This document shows positions 9,716-20,545 of a stretch of DNA of 64,000 nucleotides, piece by piece. Numbering within the stretch: position 1 is the stretch's first letter; the number at the start of each line of letters is the position of its first letter. The notes beneath the pieces are model-generated. The model was given only the letters and a program-made list of their open reading frames with translations, did no database searches and had not been told where the DNA came from. The translations under genes were made by a program, and so were the position numbers. The stretch is taken from the NCBI GenBank assembly GCA_963576475.1, contig OY754969.1:23271716-23335715 (forward strand). Direction: 5' to 3'. This DNA is from Molanna angustata (Eukaryota; Arthropoda; Insecta; Trichoptera; Molannidae).

Positions 9716-10767
9716 CTAGTTGCATGTAACACATGAGATCCAACTGTCGATAGCGATAGTATGTATAGTTGAAGAATATGTACCAAACTATAAACCCATA
9801 AATACAAATTATTGAATATTTTCAGATATTTTGTTTTCTATGCAACATATGTAGGTATGTATGTCAAGATAGGATAGTATGGAGGAAGATCCTTTTTTCC
9901 TACCCAGAATATGAAAATAGCATGATGGTATGTATGTTTGTTTGGAGATGAAGTATCAAACTATTAAGTCTTCTTACATATTGTGTATAGGCGACTGCCA
10001 TACAAAATGTATGAAGCGATGTCGTCACTAAATTAAATTTTTAAAAAAATTGTTAAAAAAAAATTGAGATCTTCTACTACAATGTTAATATTTTTTATAG
10101 AAAATTAAATTATCTAGTTGGGGTGTTTCGGCTTTTTTCGATAATTGTAAAAGTTTTGGAAATATAGGCAGTTAAACTCATAAATTTATCATAAAAAAAA
10201 TATTTTTCTTAATAAAAAATGTTTGAGAAACCCTGGAATTTTTTTGAAAAAACCAATTTGAGATTTTGTATTTGTCTATGTTTGTACCAATTTTCAGCGT
10301 TCTAGCGTTTATGGTTTCTGAGATATATGGAAAAATAAAATAAAAATTCAAAAGTTGATAACCCCTGACTGAAACAAAAATTCAAAATTCCGAGTATAAA
10401 AGTTTTGTAGGCCTGTAACTGTATATATATTCTGAAATTTTAGGCTCTGTAAATTGAGCGGATCAAAAGTTATAAGGGGGGGACGGACACACAGACACAC
10501 ACACAGACACACAGACACACACACACACAGACACACACACAGACACACACACACACAGACACACGAAATGTTCTACTCCGAATTCTGAGTAAATCCGTGT
10601 ATGGAACATATATGCTGCGAAGCCTCTAAGTTGGTGTTTTTTTGACTTCAAAGTTGGAAAAGCCGTGAAAAAAGTAGACCTCTCCATACAATTCTCGCGT
10701 ATTCTGGCTTGATACATTGTCGATATGTTAAGAGAACAAAGTTCTCCTGAACAAATCGACAGTTGGA
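9716..10767 (-). mobile_element. Helitron-like element, copy F
   Basis: Complete copy, 1052 bp. Its CTAG end (9716-9719) directly touches the 5' end of M at 9715, and its right flank is T. It therefore inserted exactly at M's own 5' boundary, an A|T site. It provides the uninterrupted reference for the M breakpoint. CA/TG microsatellite at about 10487-10563. Confidence 0.8.
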
Positions 10768-10834
10768 TAAAAATTTAAGAAAATAAAAAAAATCTTGTTT
10801 CAAAAACAACACCACGTATAGACTACTAGGGTAA

Positions 10835-11066
10835 TCCAACTGTCGATTTCTTCAGGAGAACTTTGTTCTCTTAACATATCGACAATGTATCAAGCCAGAA
10901 TACGCGAGAATTGTATGGAGAGGTCTACTTTTTTCACGGCTTTTCCAACTTTGAAGTCAAAAAACACCAACTTAGAGGCTTCGCAGCATATATGTTCCAT
11001 ACACGGATTTACTCAGAATTCGGAGTAGAACATTTCGTGTGTCTGTGTGTGTGTCTGTGTGTGTGT

Positions 11067-11134
<68 letters not shown>

Positions 11135-12944
11135 GTCCCCCCCTTATAACTTTTGATCCGCTCAATTTACAGAGCCTAAAATTTCAGAATATATAAACAG
11201 TTACAGGCCTACAAAACTTTTATACTCGGAATTTTGAATTTTTGTTTCAGTCAGGGGTTATCAACTTTTGAATTTTTTTTTTATTTTTCCCTATATCTCA
11301 GAAACCATAAAAGCTAGAACGCTGAAAATTGGAATAAACATAGACAAATACAAAATCTCAAATTATTTTTTTCAAAAAAATTCCAGGGTTTCTCAAACAT
11401 TTTTTATTAAGAAAAGTATTTTTTTTATGATAAATTTATGAGTTTAACTGCCTATATTTCCATTTTTTTTAAAATATCGAAAAAAGCCGAAACACCCCAA
11501 CTATATAATTTAATTTTATATAAAAAATATTAACATTGTAGCAGTACATCTCAAATTTTTTTTAACAATTATTATAAAAATTTAATTTAGTGACGACATC
11601 GCTTCATACAATTTGTATGGTAGTCACCTATACACAATATCAAAGAAGACTTAATAGTTTGATGCTTCATCTCTAAACATACAATATACATATACCATCA
11701 TGCTGTTTTCATATTCCGGGTAGGAAAAAAAGACTGACCTCCATACTATCCTATCTTGACTACCTAGGTACATGTGTTGTATAGACTAGTTGCATGTAAC
11801 ACATGAGATCCAACTGTCGATAGCGATAGTATGTATAGTTGAAGAATATGTACCAAACTATAAATCCATAGATACAAATTATTGAATATTTTCAGATATT
11901 TTGTTTTCTATACAAAATATGTAGGTATGTATGTCAAGATAGGATAGTATGGAAGAAGATCCTTTTTCCTACCCAGAATATGCAAATTGCATGATGGTAT
12001 GTATGTATGTTTGGAGATGAAGTAACAAACTATTAAGTCTTCTTACATATTGTGTATAGGCGACTGCCATACAAAATGTATGAAGCGATGTCGTCACTAA
12101 ATTCAATTTTTAAAAAAATTGTTAAAAAAAAATTGAGATCTTCTACTACAATGTTAATATTTTTTATAGAAAATTAAATTATCTAGTTGGGGTGTTTCGG
12201 CTTTTTTCGATAATTGTAAAAGTTTTGGAAATATAGGCAGTTAAACTCATAAATTTATCATAAAAAAAATATTTTTCTTAATAAAAAATGTTTGAGAAAC
12301 CCTGGAATTTTTTTGAAAAAATTAATTTGAGATTTTGTATTTGTCTATGTTTGTACCAATTTTCAGCGTTCTACCGTTTATGGTTTCTGAGATATATGGA
12401 AAAATAAAATAAAAATTCAAAAGTTGATAACCCCTGACTGAAACAAAAATTCAAAATTCCGAGTATAAAAGTTTTGTAGGCCTGTAACTGTTTATATATT
12501 CTGAAATTTTAGGCTCTGTAAATTGAGCGGATCAAAAGTTATAAGGGGGGGACGGACACACAGACACACACACACACAGACACACACACAGACACACAGA
12601 CACACACACAGACACACACACACACAGACACACGAAATGTTCTACTCCGAATTCTGAGTAAATCCGTGTATGGAACATATATGCTGCGAAGCCTCTAAGT
12701 TGGTGTTTTTTGACTTCAAAGTTGGAAAAGCCGTGAAAAAAGTAGACCTCTCCATACAATTCTCGCGTATTCTGGCTTGATACATTGTCGATATGTTAAG
12801 AGAACAAAGTTCTCCTGAACAAATCGACAGTTGGAATAATAAATAAAATAATAAATAATTTGTATTTATGGGTTTGGTACTTATTCTTCAACTATACATA
12901 CTATCGCTGTCGACAGTTGGATCTCATGTGTTACATGCAACTAG
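10835..12944 (+). mobile_element. Helitron-like element, copy G, split by copy H
   Basis: 5' part 10835-11785 and 3' part 12836-12944, with copy H in between. It has the longest uninterrupted TG tract of the cluster (about 11071-11132). It shares diagnostic variants with copy A (CTGTCGACAG near the 3' end, ACCTAGGTACATG, CATATTCCGGGT), so A and G form one subfamily. Flanks are A on the left and T on the right. Sequence near the break differs from copy A, so a small loss or local variant at the insertion site is possible. Confidence 0.75.
11786..12835 (-). mobile_element. Helitron-like element, copy H, nested in G
   Basis: Complete copy of 1050 bp on the minus strand, CTAG at 11786-11789 and TCC terminus at 12835. 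Both flanking bases are A on the plus strand (T|T in element orientation), with no target duplication. CA/TG microsatellite at about 12555-12634. Confidence 0.8.
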
Positions 12945-13278
12945 TTTTTATTTAATATTATTTTATTTTATCATGCACAGACAGGTAGAAGGTATACAAG
13001 TTTCCTACTTACACTACACTATGCAGTGTACGGAAGGTGCATTGTCTATAATAATTAAACAATAATTAAACATGAGAAAATAAACATTAGAGGTATACAT
13101 ATATTTATAAAAAAGAATTAAGAGGTAACGAACTGGGATATTATGTGATTTTTGAAAGTTAATTTGGAGTTGAGAAAATATCAATATTATTGATTTGATG
13201 AACTGAGTTGTACATTCTGATTAAGCGAGGAACTGGAGTAAGAGAAATATTAGAAACCGATATTCGTATTAAATAATT
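12945..13278. other. No feature recognised
   Basis: AT-rich DNA between the Helitron-like cluster and an RTE fragment. Confidence 0.45.
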
Positions 13279-13803
13279 ATACCATACCATACCATACCAT
13301 CACGCCATTTCCCTATTTGGGGTAGGCAGAGAGAACCGAACGCCAGACTCCTCTCTCTTGACATACATTCCTCGCTTCATTCACGTCCATACATCGTCTC
13401 ATACACGCTCTTCTATTATTCTTACTTCTAACATCTCCATCTTTCAAAATCCCATTTATGTGATCGTGCCAACTCTTTCTTGGCCGACCTCTACTTTTCA
13501 TTCCTCTATTATCAGCCTTGTATACTTTTTTTGTCAGTCGGTCATCACTCATTCTTTCTATGTGGCCGAACCACCTTAGGGCATTTATTTTCATCTTACT
13601 TACGATATTTCTTTCAATCATACATTCTCGTCTAATATCCTCATTTCTTATTCTATCATACATCGTTTTACCACACATTCGTCTTAGTGACCTCATTTCA
13701 ACCGCGTTAATTCTACTTTCATGCGTCTTCTGCCATGTCCATGTCTCACTAGCATACATTAGAGTCGAAATTATAAGTGAAAAATATTTCTTATTGTAGT
13801 AGG
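13279..13803 (-). pseudogene. RTE-like retrotransposon 3' end (family A), best copy
   Basis: The minus strand is open from the 5' break (about 13803) to a stop near 13313, about 160 codons. Motifs in order: YASETW near the start, RSLRRMCG, LRWFGHIERM, GRPRKSWHDHI and a Cys-containing terminal block. These are typical of the region after the RT domain in insect RTE-like polyproteins; the RT active site itself is lost. The 3' untranslated end runs to GGCGTGATGGTATGG and about four ATGGT units, a short tandem tail rather than poly-A. No frameshift is visible in what remains, so this is the least decayed family-A copy here. Confidence 0.75.
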
Positions 13804-14872
13804 TATTCCCGATTGGTATTGTTATTTGAATTTGTGGAAGGATATTTGGTACATCTAACTGATAATTTAATATTTTATATACATAGTATCATCATAACTG
13901 CGATTTTTCTTCTATTGTTTAATGATATCAGATAAAGATACACCAGTCTGTCATTATAACAAATCTCCTCAATAAAAATCAAAATTCATATAAATCTTCT
14001 TTTGGCAGATTGTGGATGCATATTCTATAAGTTTACTGCGTGTTAAATATTTATATAGTGTAATAGTAATTTTCGAGATATAAAAAAATAATAATATGAA
14101 TACAAATAAAAATTCTCTTTGAAAGTGTCGTTGTCCCCCCAATATAACTTAATCAATTTTAGACTTGTACTATGTATCATACTCGTGTTTTTTACCCTGT
14201 CAAGCCACCTGAGTCTTCCGATTTAAAAACGACTTGCTTAATTTGAAGGGAAGTATTTTTTAATGTGTTGATCAAAAAAGAAAAAAAGTATGCTTCAAAG
14301 AGTAGGTACACTGAGGTACACAAATCTTGATATGTAGTCCAAAAAATTGTTAGTTTACGATATGAATTTGAAATAGAACGAAATCTAATTTTAACTTATT
14401 TTTAAACACACGAGGAAATATAATGTTATTAATTTAATTGATTTATATGTACTTAAGTAGTACATATAATTCAATGATTAATTTAATACAAATAATAATA
14501 ATAAATGAAACAGAAGGTAAATTTTAACAAAAATATGAGATCGTTTTGTTTTCCCGGACGTTAATTTTATGCAGTTAAACTTAGTTATACGACAAAACAA
14601 TCAGATGTCGTTATTCTAGAATTATTTCATTATAATAACTCGAAGACATGCAAATTGTTTAAAGCGCAAAGGTGAATAGTTTATGTAAATGAAAATCGTT
14701 AAAGCAAATTAGAAATCAGAAAATATCAATTGTATTGTTAAAAGCTTTTTCGATCGACAAATGAAAAATAAATATTGACAAAATATAAGAAAAAAATCAT
14801 GTAGGTTGAAGACGATAAAATAATTGAATTTGTAAACTTCAGTAATTCTCGAATATTTTTATTATTGCATAT
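13804..14872. other. No feature recognised
   Basis: AT-rich DNA. Short open frames lack recognisable motifs. Confidence 0.45.
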
Positions 14873-15042
14873 GCACAAACATTGGATTTTTTTCCCTGTC
14901 GGGAGTCAAAGATATTTTTTAACAGATTTTTAATTTTAAGTTGGAATATTTATTGTAGGAGAACTTGATTTCCCGGTTCTCCTACAATAAATATTCCAAC
15001 TTCGTCTCTATTGAGATAATTAAAAAACTGTTAAAAAATTCA
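14873..15042. mobile_element. TIR MITE family T, short deletion copy
   Basis: Left end ATTTTTTTCCCTGTCGGGAG and right end TCTCTATTGAGAT plus TTAAAAAACTGTTAAAAA match the longer copy at 45.7-46.1 kb. Most of the interior is lost, and what remains folds back (GGAATATTTATTGTAGGAGA against its reverse complement). Confidence 0.55.
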
Positions 15043-15319
15043 GTAATTCTATTATGGTTCAAAAACAATAAAATCAACAACCCTCCATTAATTTTTACTC
15101 AAGCAAAACACTTCAGATACCGAAATCAATATTTTCACACCTGAAGCAAAAACCATGTCACATTGAAATAATAAGTTTTTTTTTGTCAAAATAGAAAGTG
15201 TCATATAAATTTAAATAAACGTCTGAAATAGACACACTATATTAAAAATTGAAACGAAAGAACTGCTCTGATTTTGTTTGGCTCTGTAAGTTGTACAATT
15301 ACACATATTTGGTATGTGT
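15043..15319. other. No feature recognised
   Basis: AT-rich spacer up to the triplet tail of the next RTE copy. Confidence 0.4.
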
Positions 15320-16240
15320 CATCATCATCATCAGCCTGTGTTTGCCCACTGCAGGACATAGGCCTCCCCTCTCCTTCTCCACTCCTCCCGTTCCTGTGCG
15401 ACTCCCATGCATCCACTGTGGTCCACCAAATCTTTTTATGTCGTCCATCCATCTGTTAGGTGGTCGCCCTTGTGGTCTCTTGTCGCCTCTCGGTCTCCAC
15501 TCCACCAGTCTTTTAGTCCATCTATTATCGGTCATTCTTGATAGGTGTCCTGCCCATCTCCACTTCTGCATGGCTATTCTCTCAACCACATCGGACAGTT
15601 TGGTCTGACTGCGTATCCAGTCATTCCTCTTCCTGTCTTCTAGTTTTTTTGCCAACATTATTCTTTTCATTTTCCTTTGTGCTACACGCAGCTTGTTGGC
15701 AGACAATTTGGCTAAGGTCGTTGTTTCCATGCCATAAGTGAATACTGGCAGAATGCACTGCTCAAACACCCTTGACTTCAGGGATTTCGGTATGGGGCTA
15801 CGAAAGGTGTTATCGAGTTTCCCAAAGGCCGCCCATGCGAGACTTATTCTTCTCTCAATTTCTATGGTTTGATTGTCTCTGCCTAGGGTCATCTTATGTC
15901 CAAGGTATATATAGTGATCACCCTCTTCCACTGGAAGGCAATAATTGCTTGTGTCTAAGTTTGTCATTATTTTCGTTTTCTTGACATTCATTTTTAAACC
16001 AATTGAAGCAGATATACCTTCCAGTTGGCTGATCATTTCCACCATTTTATCGACATCCTCCGAGATTAACACAATATCATCGGCGAATCGCAAATTGTTT
16101 AATCGCTCTCCGTCGATAGTTATTCCTTTATTTTCCCACTTTAATTTTTTAAAAACATTTTCTAGAGCAAGGGTGAAGAGTTTGGGAGAGATGGTATCGC
16201 CTTGTCTTATACCTCTGTTTATATAAATTTTTTCCGTGTT
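15320..16240 (-). pseudogene. RTE-like retrotransposon RT C-terminal half (family B), open frame
   Basis: Minus-strand frame open for about 310 codons. It starts inside the reverse transcriptase palm: IRQGDTISPKLF, then FADDI (the catalytic Asp pair of RT motif C) near 16088, then the YLGHKM thumb-like motif, a LYGSETW equivalent (FTYGMETTTLAK) and KWRWAGHLSRM. The endonuclease and early RT motifs are missing, so the copy is 5' truncated, which is usual for LINE insertions. The 3' end is the conserved block with CTGCAGTGGGCAAACACAGG followed by GATGATGAT, the triplet tail of lepidopteran RTE elements. Related copies are at 29.9 and 53.9 kb. Intact frame suggests a fairly young insertion. The annotated coding start near 16093 is only the first Met, not a true start. 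Confidence 0.8.
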
Positions 16241-17495
16241 TTTTTTTCCGAGTTTTCATGTAAGCGGATAACAGTATGGTATATGTAGGTAGAATTATTT
16301 TATACGTAAATTATTTACACGTGGCGTATATATCTACACTATTATATAACGTTAAACGTGCGAATTAAACATTTTATACATAAAAATAAAAAGGATTGTA
16401 AAAGCAAAGTATACCCAGAAGACCCACAAAACATGGTGTAGGAGATAGAGAGAGAGATGAAATCCCAAATGACAATAATGAAATATTACATTTAGCTGAA
16501 AATGTGTAGGTACAACAAATTTAAATGATGCCATTGGCAAACGAGCAAAATGACATACAATTTAACAGATGAAACGTTTGCTTTTATAATAAAACAAAAC
16601 CAGCATATTACCAGCACGAGGCATTATCACATAGATCCATTTAATCGTACTCGATTGAAACGAAGAATCCGCGCGTGAAATATTCTGCGGGCCTTCTTTT
16701 CCAAAATAAAGAAGAATTAAAAACGAATTGCGAGGTATAATGAGATGGAAGGGGTGACAGAGAGGATTCACGATGGAAATTTGATTGTATTAACTGAAAA
16801 TAGGGGAGCACCTCATTACTGTATTGAATAGAAATTTCCCATTCAGAATCTAGTTTGAATCAGATTATCTCCGGCCCTCATGTATTTCAATTTGTTTGAA
16901 ACTACTGTATCGAAAAAATCCGTATCAAAGCGATAGATCCTACGTCCGTTTTGGCGACAAACGAAAGATACGTTTAGGTTCCGCATGCGAAAAGTTTATT
17001 TTGCCAAAAAGGCGGGAAAGATTAACATGGCGGTGTTTGAATCGAACAAGATGAAAGGAGAGAAAAAAGAAGTGTGTATATTGATTGAGACGGAGATGGG
17101 GGTGAGGATTGAAATAAACGTGGGGGGATGATGGATAATGCTAGCGAGAATATTTCGTTTGACACGAAAATGAAAAGAAAATCCTAAATGCATTCATCAA
17201 AATTGCTTTGGGTTCATTGTATTGGTGCATGTATAATTTGACAACGGTTGATGTGACAGTGGAATTTGGGATGTTTTTGGGATGTTTAAATTGAAAAAAA
17301 AAGAAATGAAGATAAGATGAATTGATTCGGTTTAATTTAAAATTCAAAATGAGAATTCCAATGGCGACTGTGAATGTAATTTCAAAACGTGAAATAATAT
17401 CACAAAATAAAAAAAATATTTACAGATTTGATTACATCGGAGAATTCTAGTAAGAATCTTCGATAAATAACAAGTATAAATATACATATAACAGA
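16241..17495. other. No gene seen; slightly less AT-rich DNA
   Basis: Mostly single-copy-looking sequence with a purine-rich block (about 16730-17130). No reading frame with a known motif. It could include conserved non-coding DNA, which cannot be judged from one sequence. Confidence 0.35.
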
Positions 17496-17499
17496 GCCA

Positions 17500-17600
17500 T
17501 AAGTTGCGTAAGTAAGGTGCGTGTTAAATTAATATTTGACATTGTACCTGTTAGTTGCCCGAGAAGCAATATTAAATAAATAAATAAATAAATAAGTTAG
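17500..17600. repeat. Dispersed repeat fragment with TTAGTTGCCCGAGA block and (AAAT)n tail
   Basis: The block around 17540-17575 is repeated in reverse orientation at 21741-21805 (shared TTAGTTGCCCGAGA and a TATTTGAC stretch). It ends in an (AAAT)n run at 17573-17595. Probably an old retroposon 3' end. Confidence 0.4.
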
Positions 17601-17610
17601 TGTTTTTACT

Positions 17611-18190
17611 ATAAAAACATAGCTATTGGCTCATGATCTTTTTTTGAATGCATTATATAAATAAAAACATAGCTGTTTGCTTATGATCTTTTTTTGAATG
17701 CATTATATAAATAAAAACATAGCTGTTTGCTTATGATCTTTTTTTGAATGCATTATATAAATAAAAACATAGCTGTTTGCTTATGATCTTTTTTGAATGC
17801 ATTATATGAATAAAAACATAGCTATAGTTTGAATACTCGGCGGATATTTTGTGGTTGTTCATATTAACCGTTTTGGCATGTGAATTTTGCCCTAAACCAA
17901 AATATTTTGAGTCACTATGCGACAGGTTTCGGCAGTGCTGTCCTGCCATCGACCGGCTTGGCAGGACAGCACTGCCGAAACATGTCGCATAGTGACTCAA
18001 AATATAGGGCAAAATTCACATGCCAAAACGGTTAAAAAACATAGCTGTTTGCTTATGATCTTTTTTTGAATGCATTATATAAATAAAAACATAGCAGTTT
18101 GCTTATGATCTTTTTTTGAATGCATTATATAAATAAAAACATAGCTGTTTACTTATGATCTTTTTTGAATGCATTATATAAATCAAAGCA
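17611..18190. repeat. 50-bp tandem repeat array, interrupted
   Basis: Units begin AAAAACATAGCTGTTTGCTT and continue through TATGATC, a T run and GAATGCATTATATA. The period is exactly 50 bp at 17611, 17661, 17711 and 17761, with a partial unit at about 17810. After a foldback insertion the array resumes at about 18035 for three more units with 49-50 bp spacing. Units are nearly identical, differing in T-run length and a few substitutions, which suggests recent expansion. The short open frames here are translations of the array. Confidence 0.85.
17824..18033. mobile_element. Foldback element family F, copy 1, inside the tandem array
   Basis: Arms 17866-17950 and about 17957-18033 pair almost fully; the right arm lacks a few bases near AAATATT. 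Core sequence GAGTCACT..GCGACA.GTTTCGG.AG.GCTGTCCT recurs at 56.8 kb. About 40 bp to the left of the arms (GCGGATATTTTGTGG) is unpaired but also conserved at 56.8 kb, so it belongs to the element. It splits the 50-bp array. Confidence 0.7.
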
Positions 18191-18199
18191 CTGTTTGCT

Positions 18200-19330
18200 T
18201 GTAATTTTAAATTTATTGCAACTCTTCATAAAAACAAAAAATAATTACTAGAAGTTATAACACAACAACCAAAAAGACAAAATAAAATAAATACATTCCA
18301 TACTATTTTTTTTTCATTTATTTAATTTATGGTTATTATTATTTATATGGGATGAAAATACTTTAAACGTGTCAATAATCACATTATTCAAATCGATTTG
18401 TAAACATTAAAAATATATAAATACCAATAAAATAATAAATAATTACGGTTTGATAAGTATTCATGAAGGGTGAAGTGAATAAATAGGAAGCAATCGATTG
18501 ATTTACAATAAAGCACCTGCCAATCTGTGAACAGGTGGAGAGGGAAGAATGTCAAAGTTCTATAAAAGGAGGTAAACTGTTTGAAAATTATACGATCATG
18601 ATTTGTTCATAAGTAAATAATATAAAAAGGTAAATAGTGAGGAAATATACTCAATTCGACTTAGAATAGAATGAGCTTTTATATATTTTTTATGATCTTT
18701 GTGAAGAAATATTTCGTATTATTATGTAAACAAATGTTACTAAGAAGGAAGGTTTCATAAAACAATATTAGAATTTGTTGTCATTTTTTTTCAACCCAAT
18801 AAACATATTTATGAATAAAATGATAGCAAATTAAATTAAACAAATGAAATATTTGAAAGTGAAATGGGAATAATTCATAAATGTAAATATCGAAAATATT
18901 TATATAAGTTTCAGTTAAATCCTAATTTTTGTGTATTTACCTTCATATTTAAATCAACCTTTGGTTTTAAATATCCCCAAAACCTTTTCAGAAAACGACA
19001 GTGGTTGATATTATAAATGGTAAGATGCTTTCTTTAAAACTATACCAATTTTGTCATATTTTTTACATCAAATAATTTCTGAATGTTGTTAGAAATTCGG
19101 ATTGAATTAATATTTTAATTTGAAAATATTATTCGGATAAGCTTGTTGGACAAATTTAAATTTCATCTAAGTGTGAATAATTTGCTGTGATGTGATTCGT
19201 TTCAATTACTTTATATTTGATGACAAAATTTGATTTAATATTTCGATTTTTTGAAATATTCCAATTATTATCGATTCTAGCTAGGTATATATATTTATTG
19301 CAAAGTAAATGAGTTGATTGGACAAATTGT
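18200..19330. other. No feature recognised
   Basis: AT-rich DNA. A TATAAAAG motif at 18561 has no supporting promoter context. Confidence 0.4.
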
Positions 19331-19640
19331 GTATTTCATATAGTAAAAAGGGTGGTGGCGGGTATTTCATTGAATACTTCCGAAGGCAGTGACGTGCCAA
19401 CATATGAACTTGCCCATACTCCCCGATAGAGACCTCCTGCTAAGGTAAAGGGCCACATGCTAAGGTAAGGCACGCACCTGAACAGTACGATGATTGATAG
19501 ACGTTTGGTTTCGGATGTAATTGGGGGGAAGCACAAATCTCGGGGTAGCGGGGGGTTGGGAGGGATGAGAGGGGGCACCACGTAGGACGAAGGGTTTTCC
19601 TTTTGTTACGTCTATGAATACTGTAGTAGGTATTCATAAA
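19331..19640. other. GC-richer island with G-run cluster
   Basis: Less AT-rich than its surroundings. It contains a local duplication of TGCTAAGGTAA (about 19438 and 19458) and G runs at 19523-19528 and 19542-19575. No coding motif. It may be a retroposon or LTR remnant, but no ends were recognised. Confidence 0.35.
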
Positions 19641-20012
19641 ATTGTGTTGATTTAAATAAGTCGAGATTCGTTTTAACAGCGGAGCACCATGTTTTAAAAA
19701 ATACTTATAAGTATTAAATGATATAATTTTTCATATTTTGTTATTTTTTTTATAGAGAAATAATACGAAATTTTCCATTCCAAAGAAAATATGCAATTTT
19801 GGCGGCACAGCGCCTGGCGACAGCCATGTCAAATGGATGCATATTCGATCGATCGATCGATTTTTCTGGAATTTGGCGCTAGATGGGTATTTTACTGAAC
19901 GCAAAAGCGACGAAATTTAGTGTACATCTCTCCTCTTTTTTGTTAATTTTGTACGTTTATTATTAAGCGATTTTTTTTTTCTAAATAAAAATGAATATAT
20001 CCTTGTTAAACA
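19641..20012. other. No gene seen; (GATC)n palindrome
   Basis: AT-rich DNA with a short GATC tandem at about 19847-19860. Nothing else recognised. Confidence 0.35.
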
Positions 20013-20545
20013 AGTAATAAGAATAAAATACTTAATAACCTTGTAGACAGCTCTTACCTACTCCAAAAAATTTCTTTCAACTGCCCCATGAAAACAACAC
20101 GCCAAAATCACCTTTTCTATACACCATACTGCAGAACAAATTACGCACAGAATAATTATGTCAACAGATGCTTAAATTATTACAATAGTCTTGACCCCCA
20201 ACCTGATATATTTAACTCCACACAGACATCGATGAAACGCCAATTACGCGCAGTTATTGGTAATATTACTGGTTAAAAATCAAACCTACTTTCCTTAAAC
20301 ATTCATCCCTTCCTTATCAACGCTTTCCTATATCCATTACCCTTCCCTTTCCCCCACATACACTCACCATCTTACAATGACTACCCAACATTAATAATGT
20401 ATAATAATTTAAATATGTGAAACTTTATAATTGGCTATTTATTTTGGATTCTCATTTGAAATTAAGTATTATAAATGTATAGCTGTTAAGTTTCCAAACA
20501 AATGAAAAATAAAAAAAAAATAAATAAAATAAATAAAATAAAGAA
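20013..20545 (+). pseudogene. CR1/Jockey-type LINE, 3' terminal fragment (family J1)
   Basis: Open from about 20013 to a stop at 20276. The reading NNLVDSSYLLQKISFNCP, then RTNYAQNNYVNRCLNYYNSL, is the extreme C-terminus of LINE polymerases, where a Tyr/Phe-rich segment is followed by an (R/K)LxNSL-like motif. About 260 bp of 3' untranslated sequence follows and ends in an A-rich tail (about 20500-20545) with AATAAA-like repeats. The copy at 22.7 kb is clearly related. Both are 5' truncated. Clade cannot be fixed without the RT core. Confidence 0.65.

Noticed and set aside
15249..15608. 119-codon plus-strand frame over the RTE copy
   Set aside because: It is antisense to the real minus-strand RT frame and has no motif of its own.
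17611..18190. CRISPR-like array
   Set aside because: Adjacent 50-bp units have no variable spacers, and the context is eukaryotic. It is a simple tandem repeat.
18555..18575. TATAAAAG core promoter
   Set aside because: A single TATA match in AT-rich DNA with no initiator, downstream gene or LTR ends nearby.
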